Assembly (NCBI GenBank): GCA_028564705.1
Contig: JAPXFQ010001794.1
Span: 532,001-596,000, forward strand
Direction: 5' to 3'
DNA length: 64,000 bases
Source of the DNA: Apricaphanius iberus
Lineage: Eukaryota; Chordata; Actinopteri; Cyprinodontiformes; Aphaniidae
In this document: one piece after another, positions 45,060-55,100 of the stretch
How the letters are laid out: the number at the start of each line of letters is the position of its first letter
Position numbering within the stretch: position 1 is the first letter of the stretch
Notes under the pieces: model-generated
Told to the model about the DNA's origin: nothing
Databases searched by the model: none
Seen by the model: only the letters and a program-made list of their open reading frames with translations
Translations under genes and position numbers: made by a program

Positions 45060-45162
45060 TGTGAGAGAGCTGCAGAACAGCCAATCAGATATGCAGATTT
45101 AAAAAACAGAGCCAGCTTAACCTGCTGTCTGATCTATACAGTAGGAAAATCCTCCTTTTGAA

Positions 45163-46132
45163 ATCAGAATCGGTTTTATTGCCATTGTTTGAGAACAATT
45201 TCACAAACTAGGAATTTTTTCCGGTACAGTTGTGCACATAAAACATTTAACATAAGTAAAAATAAAATAAAATAAAATAAAAAAATAAAATAAAAAGAAT
45301 GAGCCATAAGGCTAAAGTCTTTATAAATATTATAATCTGTATGTAATATAAAAGAACTATGAAGAGATAAACATCCTTTTTAACATGAGAACAGCAGCAG
45401 GGTTCCATTCACAGATGTGCAGGTGAATGACAGCAGCAGATCTAAGTGTGATCAGACCACACAGTGCAGTAAAATAAAGTTACGTAGTGCAGATGGTTCT
45501 ATCCTACATGGGTCTTTAACTGAACTATCGGGTCTTGTTGTTGTTCATGAGTCTGATGGCGGAGGGGAAGAAACTGTTCAGGTGGCGGGAGGTGTGGGTC
45601 TGGATGGACCGTAGCCTCCTGCCTGAGGGGAGGAGGGAGAATAGTCGGTGTCCAGGGTGAGAAGAGTCAGCTGTGATCCGACCCACACGCCTCCGGGTCC
45701 TGGAGGAGAACAGGTCCCGGAGGGATGGGAGCCTGCAGCCAATCACCTTCTCAGCAGCACGCACGATGCGCTGCAGTCGGTGTCTGTCCCGGTCTGCGGC
45801 GCCGGGGAACCACACGGTGATGGAGGAGGTGAGGATGGACTCGATGATGGCCGTGTAGAACTGCACCAGCATCTCGGTCGGCACCTTGAGTTTCCTCAGC
45901 TGCCGCAGGAAGTACATCCTCTGCTGGGCCTTCTTGATGAGGGAGCTGATGGTTGGCTCCCACTTGAGGTCCTGGGTGATGGTGGTGCCCAGGAAACGGA
46001 AGGAGTCCACGATGGAGATGGGGGTGGGAGAGTCCATCAGGGTGAGGGGATACGGTGGGGCTGTGACTTTCCTGAAGTCCATGATCATCTCCACTGTCTT
46101 CTGGGCGTTCAGCTTCAGCTGGGCGTTTTGCT
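45163..46132 (-). mobile_element. 5'-truncated Rex1/L2-type LINE
   Basis: The minus strand encodes the C-terminal reverse transcriptase region followed by a 3' end that reads on + as TCAGAATCGGTTTTATTGCC (45164-45183), with an AAAATAAAAT-rich stretch at 45260-45300. The coding part extends to about 46130, where an NAQKTVEMIMDFRK sequence is reached before similarity stops. Orientation, coding part and 3' end are mutually consistent. A related 3' end is present at 62485. Confidence 0.88.
45525..46094 (-). pseudogene. LINE reverse transcriptase C-terminal fragment
   Basis: A 189-codon frame. Early residues include MIMDFRK (the conserved VDFR element after the palm), then FRFLGTTITQDLKWEP, RMYFLRQLRKLKVP, LVQFYTAIIESILT, ITVWFPGAADRDRHRLQRIV and AEKVIGCRLPSL. 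The last part has GHRLFSLLPSGRRLRS and LNSFFPSAIRLMN. This is the typical tail of Rex1/L2-like elements. The RT active site is not present, so it is inactive. Confidence 0.9.
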
Positions 46133-46139
46133 GTATCTT

Positions 46140-47920
46140 TCAAACCGGAAAAGGTGGAGCAAGAGTCTGGAAGGGGGTGAGTGCTGGAGTATTTCTCTGT
46201 TTGGTTGGTATGGTCAGAAAGCCAAGCAGAGATTTTTTTCTCCACAATCGTCTGCTGATAAATCCCACAGTCATTGGCAGATAGAAACGTCCTAAATGCC
46301 AGCCGGCCCAAGGCACTAGCGAACCAAGTGGTTGCCCATCCGGAGCCCCCCCCCCCCCCCCATTAACACTAAATTTGAACTGTACTGAGACCACAGATGT
46401 TACATTTTTTTTAAATTTCAGTAAAAGTTTCAGTGCAGATTTTTGTAACTAGGCAAGTTACTTTGTAACTGATGTTTTATTTAAAAAATGTGTAATAAAA
46501 ATCAAAATTTTATTGAAGTAACAATTTGCATAAATATTTAAATCAAATAAATGTATAAGAATAAAGATGTATATAATGTACCTTTTCAGCATATTTCAAA
46601 ATTTGAATGAATTAAAATTAAAATTGAAAATTACTTTTGAATATTTATTGATTGATTGTTGATGTTTAACCTTTCTATTTTGTTTGAGCTTGTCTCAGAT
46701 AATATTAATAATTACCTCTGATTGATTTTTCAGATCAGATAAATAAACTCCGCCTTCTTTCCCAGATTACACCAAATTAAGCATATTCGGTCACCACTCT
46801 CTCCCACACATGCACTGATTCCTTGCATCGTTCCTGAGATAATGGTCCAGGGCCATAGAAACGGTAAAAACAAGCATCCGCTGGAGTCTTCATCATCTCT
46901 GTAGCTTTGCCTGTTGTAGAGTCGGTGAACGGCATTGTGACCTGAGAAGGAATCGGTCCGCTGTGAGATGAGATAATGTCCTCCTCCACCAGACAGAGCC
47001 CATTATGAAATGAGAGAAAGCGCTGACCTCATACTGGCCCATTTTTCTCTCGCTGTGAAAAAACAACACGGCAGCGCAGCGGCTGTTATCGTGACTCGGT
47101 TTCTCTCTGATCAGATTTATGAGAGTGAAGCTCCAGCATCCTAGTGGCATAAGGCCATTAGCTCCGTTCCTCCTACCTCCAACCATCCAGGGCTGTCTCA
47201 GCTCCTCCTTTGTCTCCTCCAGCTGAAGTCCGTGAAGCTTTCGGCGAGCGACCCGTTAAACCAGGAGGACCCATCAGCGGAGGCTTCGGTTTATACAATA
47301 ATAACAAAAATTCATCCAAACACAGTCAGAATCTCACATTCATGCGTTCTCCCAAAGCTTTTTCAGCTTCGTCCCCCTCTTCCTCAGCCATAGTGGGTGT
47401 TTTTGTGTGATTTGAGTTGTTGCCAGATCTAAATGTTCAATTAGTGCAGAGGCAACCTGCCTTTGTCTTTCCATTTGAGCTGTGCGGCTTCATCGGGCCC
47501 CTGGAGTGAACATCTCAGCTCCACCGTGTAGCGCTGAGATAAAACAGAAATCGATCCAGGGGGCTCTGCAGATGCGGTGAGCCCCAAAAACGTTTCATGG
47601 ATGTGCCGAAAGCGAAGCGAGCAGGAGGTGATGCATGCGCTCGTCAGGTTGTGGTCCTGAGCTGGTTTCTGCTGCTTCTGTCTCACTGTAACGTTTCACA
47701 TCAGATTGAACCACACTTCATATTCTCTGACTGAATAAAAAAATGTTTTCAAATTAGTAAAGAAAAAAAGCCCTTATTTTTCATAAGTCTGTTTACTACC
47801 AGAACAACATCAGTTAAACAGAACCAATCCGACTGCATGAAGTAGGCTGAGATATCTCCTCGTGTTCCTGACCGAAAGAAACTCTCTGACGTCTGTCAGT
47901 CTGGAGGGGGTTCCAGAATC
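46140..47920. other. Non-coding stretch with a candidate conserved segment at 46930-47190
   Basis: Contains a 16-C run at 46346-46361, AT-rich sequence to 46740, then a repeat-free stretch (CCATTATGAAATGAGAGAAAG, CGCAGCGGCTGTTATCG, GGCATAAGGCCATTAGC) that could be a conserved element. The 81-codon minus frame at 47441-47686 has no recognised domain. Confidence 0.4.
46346..46361. repeat. Poly(C) run
   Basis: Sixteen consecutive C bases next to CCGGAG; a length-unstable homopolymer. Confidence 0.9.
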
Positions 47921-47924
47921 CTCT

Positions 47925-48062
47925 CCAAGGCTCTGGACTCCATGATCCACACCTGGAGAACACTTGGATCAGTGGAGAACCTTCATAGAAGAGGACGACC
48001 CTCCAGAAGGACCCAGAATAACATCTAGAGCTCGGCTACAGCCAAGGTCAGAGGTCAGGATT
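47925..48062 (+). pseudogene. Decayed Tc1-like transposase helix-turn-helix fragment
   Basis: The + strand reads CTCTCCAAGGCTCTGGACTC, then HTWRTLGSVENLHRRGRPSR followed by RTQNN. This matches the usual Tc1 N-terminal layout (a first HTH, then W...G.V.NL.R.GRP, then a linker). The GRP-like motif (RGRPSR) is the AT-hook-like GRPR element between the two helix-turn-helix units of Tc1 transposases. The rest of the enzyme is absent. Confidence 0.65.
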
Positions 48063-48073
48063 CAACAACAGCA

Positions 48074-48793
48074 ACAACACGCCGCGGGGACTGAAGGTGG
48101 GAGGAGCTACTGCTGCGCTTTGACCAGAAGCTCCGCCCACTGGTAGTTACAAAGACACGATGGCAGAGCGAACGCAACGATCCAAACTTTGGGTTCGTTT
48201 TACAAGAATAGAAGCCGACAATACACGCTGTCACAAATGCAATAAAAGCTTTGCTTGCAAAAAGCAGAACACGATTAATCTGACCAAACACTTTCCTAAA
48301 ATACACCAGATACAAACAGAATTTGTTTGACGCCCTGAGTGCTGCAGCATTAGGATGCAGCGGTACAGAACATGGATGGGTGGATGTTATATTGTTGTTC
48401 TCAGGGATTATTTTACACTTTAGCATTCAAGATTTTTCATTTTGGTTCTTAATTGCATTGTTTTATGGGGAAGTTATGTTTGATATTTTTTGTTTGAATA
48501 CCTTAAACTTTTTAAAAAGACAACATAGTATTTTTAGTTTCTGATATATAAAATAATTTGTTTATATTGTTTTTTTATTAAGTTAGTAATTTTGTAGTTT
48601 TTATTTTGTATTTTTTTTAATTTTCTCTGCTTTGCTGTTCCAGTTGTTGAAAAATAAAACAATTATAGTCCGTTATTTGTGTTTTTCCTCTTTTGTTATA
48701 GTCTTTGAAAAACAAACAAAAAGTACCAATAAGGATACCGATAAAGTATGGGATCGATAAGGAGTATCGTTAAGAGTAGTAGTATCAATAATT
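48074..48793 (+). mobile_element. hAT element with BED-finger start, copy B
   Basis: Aligns with 18740-19442 throughout. Shared sequence starts CACGCCGCGGGGACTGAAGG and ends AAGGAGTATCGTTAAGAGTAG. This copy keeps a short intact N-terminal frame for a BED zinc finger (see next entry), while the rest of the transposase is gone. Its right end decays before the CCATCCCTAG terminus seen in copy A. Left end and target duplication were not found. Confidence 0.75.
48160..48330 (+). pseudogene. BED-type zinc finger fragment of a hAT transposase
   Basis: A 56-codon open frame from ATG at 48160 to TGA at 48328-48330, following a GGAGGAGCTAC..CTCCGCCCAC GC-rich leader. It contains LWVRFTRIEAD at residues 10-20 and the finger C24-x2-C27-x16-H44-x4-H49 (CHKCNKS ... 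LTKHFPKIH). BED fingers bind DNA and sit at the N-terminus of many hAT transposases and genes domesticated from them. The frame closes right after the finger and no dimerisation domain follows, so it is most likely a relic. Confidence 0.75.
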
Positions 48794-48799
48794 CCCCAA

Positions 48800-50184
48800 C
48801 CTGGACGAGACCAAACCACAAAAAAACTGAGGGCTTTACAACCCAACAGCAAAAACGACTCTAAACGTGTTTTAGCTGGTTTTTCCAGAAATGTGGAGAA
48901 GTTTCTATCCATTCCTGACATCTAAAGCCGTTTATCCTTCCAGGGTGGACTCAGCATTTATCCAAAGTGGTTCCGGTTCTTTACAGGGTTTGGATGCTGG
49001 AGAAAATGATGAACTGGTTTCATACAGGAACTGGTTTATCAGTGGTGCAGGCGACTGCTGAACCCCATGTCTGGTGCAGGACTGGTTAATGCTACCTGGT
49101 GTTTATGGTGGAAAGACTTTAAACTCTTTGCTGCATTGACTAAAACTCAGACAGACAATATATGAATGAATAAAAAAGATAAGAAATTCTGACTGTTATT
49201 AATGTCACAGTTCAGGGTTCTAAAAGGTTCTGAGGGTAAAAGTAAATCAGGTAAAAAAAGATGGCAGCAGAAACAGGAAGAACTGTAGAGTTTCATGAAG
49301 CATCTGTTTCTGTAGGAGGTGATTATCAGTCCATTTAATGGTTGACAGAGAGGAAGCACTGATCGCTCCTGTCTTCAGTCATGTTGCTCCACTGGGTCAA
49401 ACATGCAGCATCTAATATCTGATGTTTTAAACATGAAGATCTCGATCCTGATGTTAGCTCTGCAAATATTATTGTACAGTCAGTACAAAGTGTGATCTCT
49501 GCAGCTGGAATATGAATACCTGCGTAGCTACAGCTTTGATAATCCTGGATGTGGCGCGGCTTCTCTGCCTCCAGGGTCGACAGATTCACCCTGCAGGTCA
49601 AAACAATGTCTGCTTATTAAATCTGCAGGTATAATCGCTAAAGCTTCAGCACGTTTGGGGTGTTTGTGTGGAACGTTTCTAGGAGAGGAGGCGGCAGGCT
49701 GAAAAAGTAAAACGATTAACTAACAAAATAAGAAAGAATACACTGCATGGTTTTTCATTCTCAGTATTTGGATAAGAAGCCACATTTTTTGTTTTCAAAT
49801 TATAATATTTGATTAGATGCTAAATACAAAAATAAACCGATACAGTTTAAGTTTAAAATAAATGTTTAGTGTAATGCTAAATATTTATTTTGCTACCCAA
49901 GTATTAAGTTGAAAAACGAAATATTTAGATAACAAGCGGAATTGTTAGCCCAAAGCAACCGCGTAGTTTGCTTCTGCTTTGGGCCGGCTCTGCTAATCTC
50001 TCCTGTTCCACTATTTATGGGATTTATGGCATTATGGGAGAACAATATACAATAAGCTGCAGACGGAGAATGATGGCTTGAATCCATGATGCTAGCCGGT
50101 GTGGAAGAACTGAAGCAGCAGTTTAGCCTGGATGTCGGTTATGTGGGACGTTTATCCAGCACTGAGGCTTTAAACCAGATGCTA
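48800..50184. other. Non-coding stretch leading to the exon
   Basis: No transposon ends recognised. The CTAAATA/TTAAGTTTAAAATAAATG-rich part at 49790-49930 resembles the block at 3440-4015. Minus-strand frames at 49147-49601 have no domain. Confidence 0.45.
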
Positions 50185-50215
50185 ACCTTGTCTTGTTCTG
50201 TGTTTGTCTCCACAG
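50185..50215 (+). promoter_or_regulatory. Splice acceptor of the shisa9-like exon
   Basis: The polypyrimidine-rich CTTGTCTTGTTCTGTG and TTTGTCTCCACAG end with AG at 50214-50215. A competing AG at 50225-50226 (GTGGCCAG) has no pyrimidine tract of its own and is less likely. Confidence 0.8.
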
Positions 50216-50308
50216 AAGGTGGCCAGATGAACAACAACATGGGGGGGGGCTCGAGCGTTGGTCAGCAGCACCCTTACCCCGCCCTCAGCCAGCTGGCACA
50301 GGCCTACG

Positions 50309-50351
<43 letters not shown>

Positions 50352-50389
50352 CATGGATCTGAACAAGTACGCCTCCCTGAAGGCTGTAG
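50216..50389 (+). CDS. Internal coding exon of a Shisa9 (CKAMP44)-like gene, with polyglutamine
   Basis: A 174-bp exon between a strong acceptor and a GTGAGT donor. It begins at codon position 2 and ends at position 1, so both flanking introns are phase 1 and the exon could be skipped without a frameshift. It encodes GGQMNNNMGGGSS, then VGQQHPYPALSQLAQAYEQ, 13 Gln and NMDLNKYASLKAV. From memory, QMNN, a HP..YP.L.Q...YEQQ stretch and LNKYASLKAV occur in that order in the cytoplasmic tail of vertebrate SHISA9, a single-pass synaptic protein that associates with AMPA receptors and alters desensitisation and recovery. Related Shisa6/7/8 proteins share parts of this tail, so the exact paralogue is uncertain. 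No signal peptide, Cys-rich or transmembrane exon was found here; they should lie upstream, and the exons to the C-terminal PDZ ligand downstream. Confidence 0.75.
50311..50349 (+). repeat. (CAG)13 coding microsatellite
   Basis: Thirteen uninterrupted CAG codons in the exon, adding a run of 13 Gln between AYEQ-type and NMDLN residues (the preceding GAA gives E). Pure CAG without CAA interruptions favours length change. As I recall, mammalian SHISA9 has only two Gln at the equivalent site. Confidence 0.95.
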
Positions 50390-50395
50390 GTGAGT
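50390..50395 (+). promoter_or_regulatory. Splice donor of the shisa9-like exon
   Basis: The sequence GCTGTAG then GTGAGT is a near-consensus donor. The alternative GT at 50386-50387 (GTAGGT) would also be usable but fits consensus less well. Confidence 0.8.
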
Positions 50396-51050
50396 GCCAA
50401 CTGTTCCAGCAACACCATGTGTCTCCTTCAGCACATTAAAGAGGACAGGACACTTCTACTGTGGCTCAGTACGAGCAGTGGGGACTGTTTGTTGTTGTAA
50501 GTACATGGGAAGACATCATAATTATTGATTTCGTCTCCATTCAGTGCGCTTTATTGAAGGTTTTATGAGCTGAACACAAAGGGCGGCTGACAGACATCTG
50601 AAGCAGGGATGGGACTCTCCTGGCGGCTCCATCTGACGGCTGTTATTGATTACAGCGCATGCCTGGATGCGCTGTAAGACACCAACCGCTGGTGGAGCTT
50701 TCAAACTGGCTGCCAGGGCAGGACATCTGAATTTCACCCACATTCCTCAGCAGGCGACCCTGATTCCTAACCTGCTTCATCAGTTTGTGTTTGTCTGCTT
50801 ATTTACGCCTGACAGGTAACCTGCCTCCAGTGGAGGGTTTCCTCTTCAGCAGGGCTGGGTGTTGTTAGGAAGTTCACAATTCAATTCAACATTGATTTAT
50901 TAGCTTTGAAGTACGTGAATATATTTTTTAATAATGTGTGCTGCCAATGTTTGAGTACAAATTGATCCCAGCGTGTTTCCTGTCAGGTTATTTAGCAGAA
51001 CAAACTGTACAATGTTGTACATGTGTTGTACAACGATGAATGCTCCATGA
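50396..51050. other. Intronic stretch downstream of the exon
   Basis: No further coding motif was recognised. The 73-codon minus frame at 50522-50743 lacks a domain. Confidence 0.45.
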
Positions 51051-51054
51051 ATGA

Positions 51055-51143
51055 TCCATCCATCCATCATTCATCCATCCATCCATCATTCATCTATCAT
51101 TCATCCATCCATCATCCATCTATCATTCATCCATCCATCCAGC
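51055..51143. repeat. (CCAT)n/(CATT) microsatellite
   Basis: Imperfect CATC, CATT and TATC tetranucleotides in alternating blocks followed by CCAGCCCGTTGTCTATCC. Such CCATCCAT tracts often border fish dispersed repeats, but no further match was confirmed here. Confidence 0.85.
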
Positions 51144-51774
51144 CCGTTGTCTATCCCTAGCTGCCGTTGGGTGCAAGCTTCTTACAGGTTTCTTAAAGTT
51201 AAATTCAAGTCTGTTTAAGACCACTTATATCAAAAATTAAATCCCATTTCAGTAGAGAAACAAAGAAATCACAGAACTTGCATTCGTTTTATTTTTCAGG
51301 GAAATGTGGAATATGTAAAAGTCGACAACAAGCCGAGAAGAGGTTTGAAAAATCAGAGAACAGATCATTCAGGTCCATACGCAATAAATGCAATGTTCAT
51401 TTCCATGCGGCTTATAAGACAAAACGATTGAAAAATGTGTCACATGCATGGTTATATTAGTTTAAAAATTTTCATTAGATTTGATATTTTAAATTCTATT
51501 TTAGTTTTAATTAGTTTTTACCATTTGTTAGATAGTTAAGTTTGGTTTCAGTTTTATGGAAATGCTTAGTTTCAGCTTAGTTGCAGTGTTGGTTAGCAAT
51601 GTTAGCTTTAGCTTTTCTTTAGCTTTTTGGTTGTTAGCATTATCTAAACTATTATGAAGTTCGTACTTTTGAATGTTTAATCATCGTTTCAGTCGCTTCT
51701 GATAGCTTGAAATGGCTGATGGGTTGGGAGGGGGTGTAGATGCTATTATGATTTTATTTTTTGGTTTTTGTATG

Positions 51775-51860
51775 GGGAGATTGGGGTCATTTTAAATCTG
51801 TAAAGCACTTTGAGAAACTGTTTGAAAAGCGCTTTATAAATACAGTTTGATTGATTGAAA
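51775..51860 (+). mobile_element. LINE 3' tail with TTGATTGA terminal repeat
   Basis: TGTAAAGCACTTTGAGAAAC, GAAAAGCGCTTTATAAATAC and AGTTTGATTGATTGAAA form the typical 3' end of fish L2/RTE-type LINEs in + orientation. There is no recognisable coding sequence upstream. The insert may begin around 51660. Confidence 0.72.
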
Positions 51861-52095
51861 TACAACAACGTCTTATATTAACCTTGAAAGTGGGCGAGTC
51901 GCTACACACATGATCACATCTGTTTCTGGTGACAACGCGGAGTAAAGCAGGGAGCGACGTAGAAATAATTATTTTTGATTTTATGAGACACTCAATAAAT
52001 TCAGTTCGTTTTAGTTCGTTTTGTGAACACTCAATACAGTTTCGGTTCAATTTCGCTTTGTTTCAAAATCTCGTTTTTATTTTTATTTCAGTTAA

Positions 52096-52519
52096 AGGAG
52101 CAGGGGGCCGGATTGAAGAAATTAAACTCGCGACTGCCGCGGCCGGCCACCGCGAGAGCGAGCACAAAAAGTAAATAAATAAGTGACGTAGCTTACTTTC
52201 AGGCTACCGCACGTTACGCACATCACCAGCTCTACGACAACAAGCAACACGTCTAGCGACTAAGTAATAGTGTTTAATCGACCGCGGGTTCTTTCTATTC
52301 CTTCTTCCTTTTAAATCGAGAACGCGTAAGAATTGTAGATTAACGTCACATCCGCGTGTAAGCTCGGGAAATTCGGCCACCGAATCGCAGACTATTTTGC
52401 AGAACACAGACTGTTCGAGATAATAGGTTACACACGCGTAATTTTTACTTCATTACCCAATACAATTACAAAACAGGACATGAATATAATTTATTTTATA
52501 AATCCAGCCCCCTGCTCCT
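52096..52519. mobile_element. MITE with 19-bp inverted ends flanked by TTAA
   Basis: A 424-bp element. The left end AGGAGCAGGGGGCCGGATT (52096-52114) and the reverse complement of the right end AGGAGCAGGGGGCTGGATT (52501-52519) differ at one of 19 positions. TTAA lies directly outside each end (52092-52095 and 52520-52523), a target typical of piggyBac and Kolobok elements. The interior is CpG-rich (GACTGCCGCGGCCGGCCACC, TCGACCGCGGG, CATCCGCGTG), which argues for a recent insertion. A partial inverse copy is at 59071-59335. Confidence 0.85.
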
Positions 52520-52529
52520 TTAACGAACA

Positions 52530-53890
52530 TGTTTTTTTACTTCTAGTTTTCGTTTTTTCGTTCATTTTCGTTAACGATAATAACCCTGGTCACATGGCGG
52601 AAATTTTTTTCCTAGAAATAGTCCCCAGTGTGCCGACCTAGTCACTTCCACTGCTCCTCAGTATGTTTCAGCTCCCTGATCACTGCAGTACTTCGCAGTA
52701 CTCTGTTCGTCTTTTTGGGCGCCTTCATTACCTAAATATTAGTTTTCATGTTCTAGTTATCTTTATTTTTTTGTTAAAAACTACTCAGCATGGACAGAGT
52801 TCTGCTGAAACAAAAACAGAAACAACATGGATCCGCTCTGTTAATATCAGGGAAGTTTTAATTATCGCACCGACACGAATATATATCGTGCATCCTTCAT
52901 AAATGGGCTCATGTGTATCAGTGAGAACAGAAGCAAAGAGGCGCGTTCTTCTCCCAGTCTGAGAAAGACTTATTAATGCAGCCTATGAGCATCATAATGA
53001 CATCATACCAACCAATAAGGGGAACAGCAGCTGCTTAGAAAAGCTCCTCAGGCTGCTTTGGGTTATAATGTTGCTACACGGACGCTTTAGAGTGTGACAC
53101 AGTGAGCGCCGAGAAACGCTTCTAAATTCATGTTAATAAATCATATTAGCTGGTTGGGGAGGAAAAGATAATCTGGAGTCTGTTGGGAATTATTAAAACC
53201 AGAATATAACTGACAGGTTAAACGTCTTAAAACATGATTTAGGAAAGAATATCAAATATTTAACAACTAAATAAGAACAGTTTGATATCTTTAAAATGTA
53301 AAGTTACATTAATAATTTCTTTTTTTTTTTTTTACCAGTTTCAATGTACTATAAGGCTATTTCAACACATTTAAACAGGACAGTATGATGATTTTATGGT
53401 TGCATCTTAGACAAAAAAGTGATTTATTTGTTATTATTAATAGCTTGGTGTCACGAGCGACATGGGGGGAATAAAAATCTTCTTCAAAGTGGTGAAAGTA
53501 AAATCATTAGATTAAATAAATCATTAAATAATTACAACTACATTTTATAAGAAAAAAAAAAACATACACGCCATTGCATAATATAACCACCAAACAGAAA
53601 ACTGCGGCTGCTGCAAATGATTTAATAAATTTACATTGGAGGGAGGGTGTGGTGATGGAGAGAACAGCAGCAAAATACCAGCCCCACCTGGATCGTCCAA
53701 TCAGATTCACCAAGCTAAAATAGTTAGCCTATCACAGAACAGGCTCATCCAGGAGGATATGTTGCCTTGGTGATTGGGCGGGTCTTCAGGCTGGAGGAAA
53801 CAAATCTGGGGGAATTAAGCCAGGATTGTCAAAGAAAGCCTGGGTTTAACGTTAGCTCGCTTCATGGAAACCCCCCCGAACCTCCTAGTT
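52530..53890. other. AT-rich intronic stretch
   Basis: No gene recognised. Poly(T) of 17 at 53319-53334 and (A)11 near 53560 are the only simple repeats. The sequence AGATTGATTT-type LINE tails were not seen. Confidence 0.4.
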
Positions 53891-53894
53891 TAAC

Positions 53895-54062
53895 GTGGAC
53901 TTCAGATCGAGTCAGGAACAGATCACTGAGAGCAGCTGCATCCAGGCTTGTAAAGTTTGGTGGAGGGAAGATCTTAGTTTGGAGCTGCCATGTTGGTGGA
54001 AGGAGTTTAAACCAAATGAATGAAAGTTTCGATAATGTTGCTGAGAGGAATATTTTTATAAT
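53895..54062 (+). pseudogene. Possible Tc1/mariner transposase relic
   Basis: The + frame reads SRLVKFGGGKILVWSCHVGG, which resembles the VKHGGGSVMVWGC motif that precedes the second catalytic aspartate in Tc1-like transposases. Only this motif is convincing. Upstream residues in the same frame (VSSLHGNPPEPPSLTWTSD) do not clearly fit. Confidence 0.4.
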
Positions 54063-54584
54063 TCCCTAAAGACTAGATGGATGAAGAAAGTCTCTGTAGA
54101 GTTGAGACTGTTTTGCTCTGTGGTATTTTTTACCCCCGGAGAACGTCCTGATGTCAGTCTAAGAACATCAGAGAATAGACGGATTTAATCTTAGCTCAAC
54201 ATTTCGCGCCTGAATTGAACAAGGACAGGAAAAAAAAATAATCATGGAGGAGGCAGACAGGCCAATTTAGTTTTTTTTTCTTCAGTAGATCAGAGCGACC
54301 ATGAGAGTATGAGCTGAAAGCTTCTGGATGGTAAAAAACCTCCCCGCTTCCTTTCATCTCCTCTCAACCCAGCGGATGGAAGCCATTCATCATCCGGAGA
54401 GCAGCTTCAGAAAAGAATCAAATCTCTGTTCAGAGGCTGATAATAACTGAATAACGCTATGAAGAATTAAAAACAGAACAAAACTTAGTCGGCTATTGTG
54501 AGATTTTCTCTGATCAAGTCATGCATTATGGAGGAAGGAGGAAAAAAAAAAAGATGGTGCATTCTTGACCTTTCTGAAAGATAA

Positions 54585-54990
54585 ATATCTGAAAAGTGTG
54601 GCTTGCATTTGCTTTTTGAACGCTGAGTCGCGTTGAGCTGCAGGTCCAGCTGTGGGACATCTACCAACCACTTCTCCCTTCAACTGTGATCAACTTCTCT
54701 GTCCTCGATGAGGAAAAGCATCCCAACAGCATGATGCTGCCTCCACTATGCATCGCCATCAGGGCGGCGTGTTCTCAGACACACGTTGTGCTTTGGATGT
54801 AACTCTGAAAAACGCTGACCTTCTTCTACACGTTAGCTGAGTCTCCAGGAAACGTTTGCAGCCCGTCAGTCTAAGTGGACATCCATGTCTGCAGGTGGTC
54901 CATCCTGTTTCACCTGATTATTTTTAATGATACCGCAGTAAACGGGGCTGAGTACTGATTTTGAATCTAAAGAAATACATTATTTTACCC
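54585..54990. repeat. Decayed fish dispersed repeat (GCATGATGCTGCC type)
   Basis: CTGAAAAGTGTGGCTTGCAT near 54589 and AACAGCATGATGCTGCCTCC near 54725 followed by GGCGGCGTGTTCTCAG are landmarks of a Tc1-associated repeat that I recall as common in fish and frogs. Ends were not resolved. A 35-bp block from its middle is repeated at 54991-55025. Confidence 0.45.
54667..54701. repeat. 35-bp exact direct repeat, first copy
   Basis: Begins ACCACTTCTCCCTTC and ends CAACTTCTCTG, and is identical to 54991-55025. The spacing is 324 bp. Complete identity in otherwise decayed sequence suggests a recent event. Confidence 0.9.
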
Positions 54991-55025
54991 ACCACTTCTC
55001 CCTTCAACTGTGATCAACTTCTCTG
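54991..55025. repeat. 35-bp exact direct repeat, second copy
   Basis: Identical to 54667-54701. The flanking bases differ on both sides (CCC before, ATGATG after), so the duplication is limited to these 35 bases. Confidence 0.9.
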
Positions 55026-55100
55026 ATGATGACTGGCTGGGTGGACGGAAACCCTGAGCTCTCTCGCTGTCTCACTGCGCGCTGTAAGACCGGGGTGAAG

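Noticed and set aside
45648..46311. Plus-strand 215-codon and minus-strand 186-codon frames
   Set aside because: They are out-of-frame shadows of the LINE reverse transcriptase fragment at 45525-46094.
47441..47686. Minus-strand frame resembling an immunoglobulin-like exon piece (RYTVELRCSLQG)
   Set aside because: A pyrimidine tract with CAG is present upstream, but there is no good donor, no Cys/Trp pair in the right spacing and no recognised family.
50182..50418. Minus-strand frame with a leucine run over the exon
   Set aside because: It is the antisense shadow of the CAG tract; splice signals and motif match are on the + strand.
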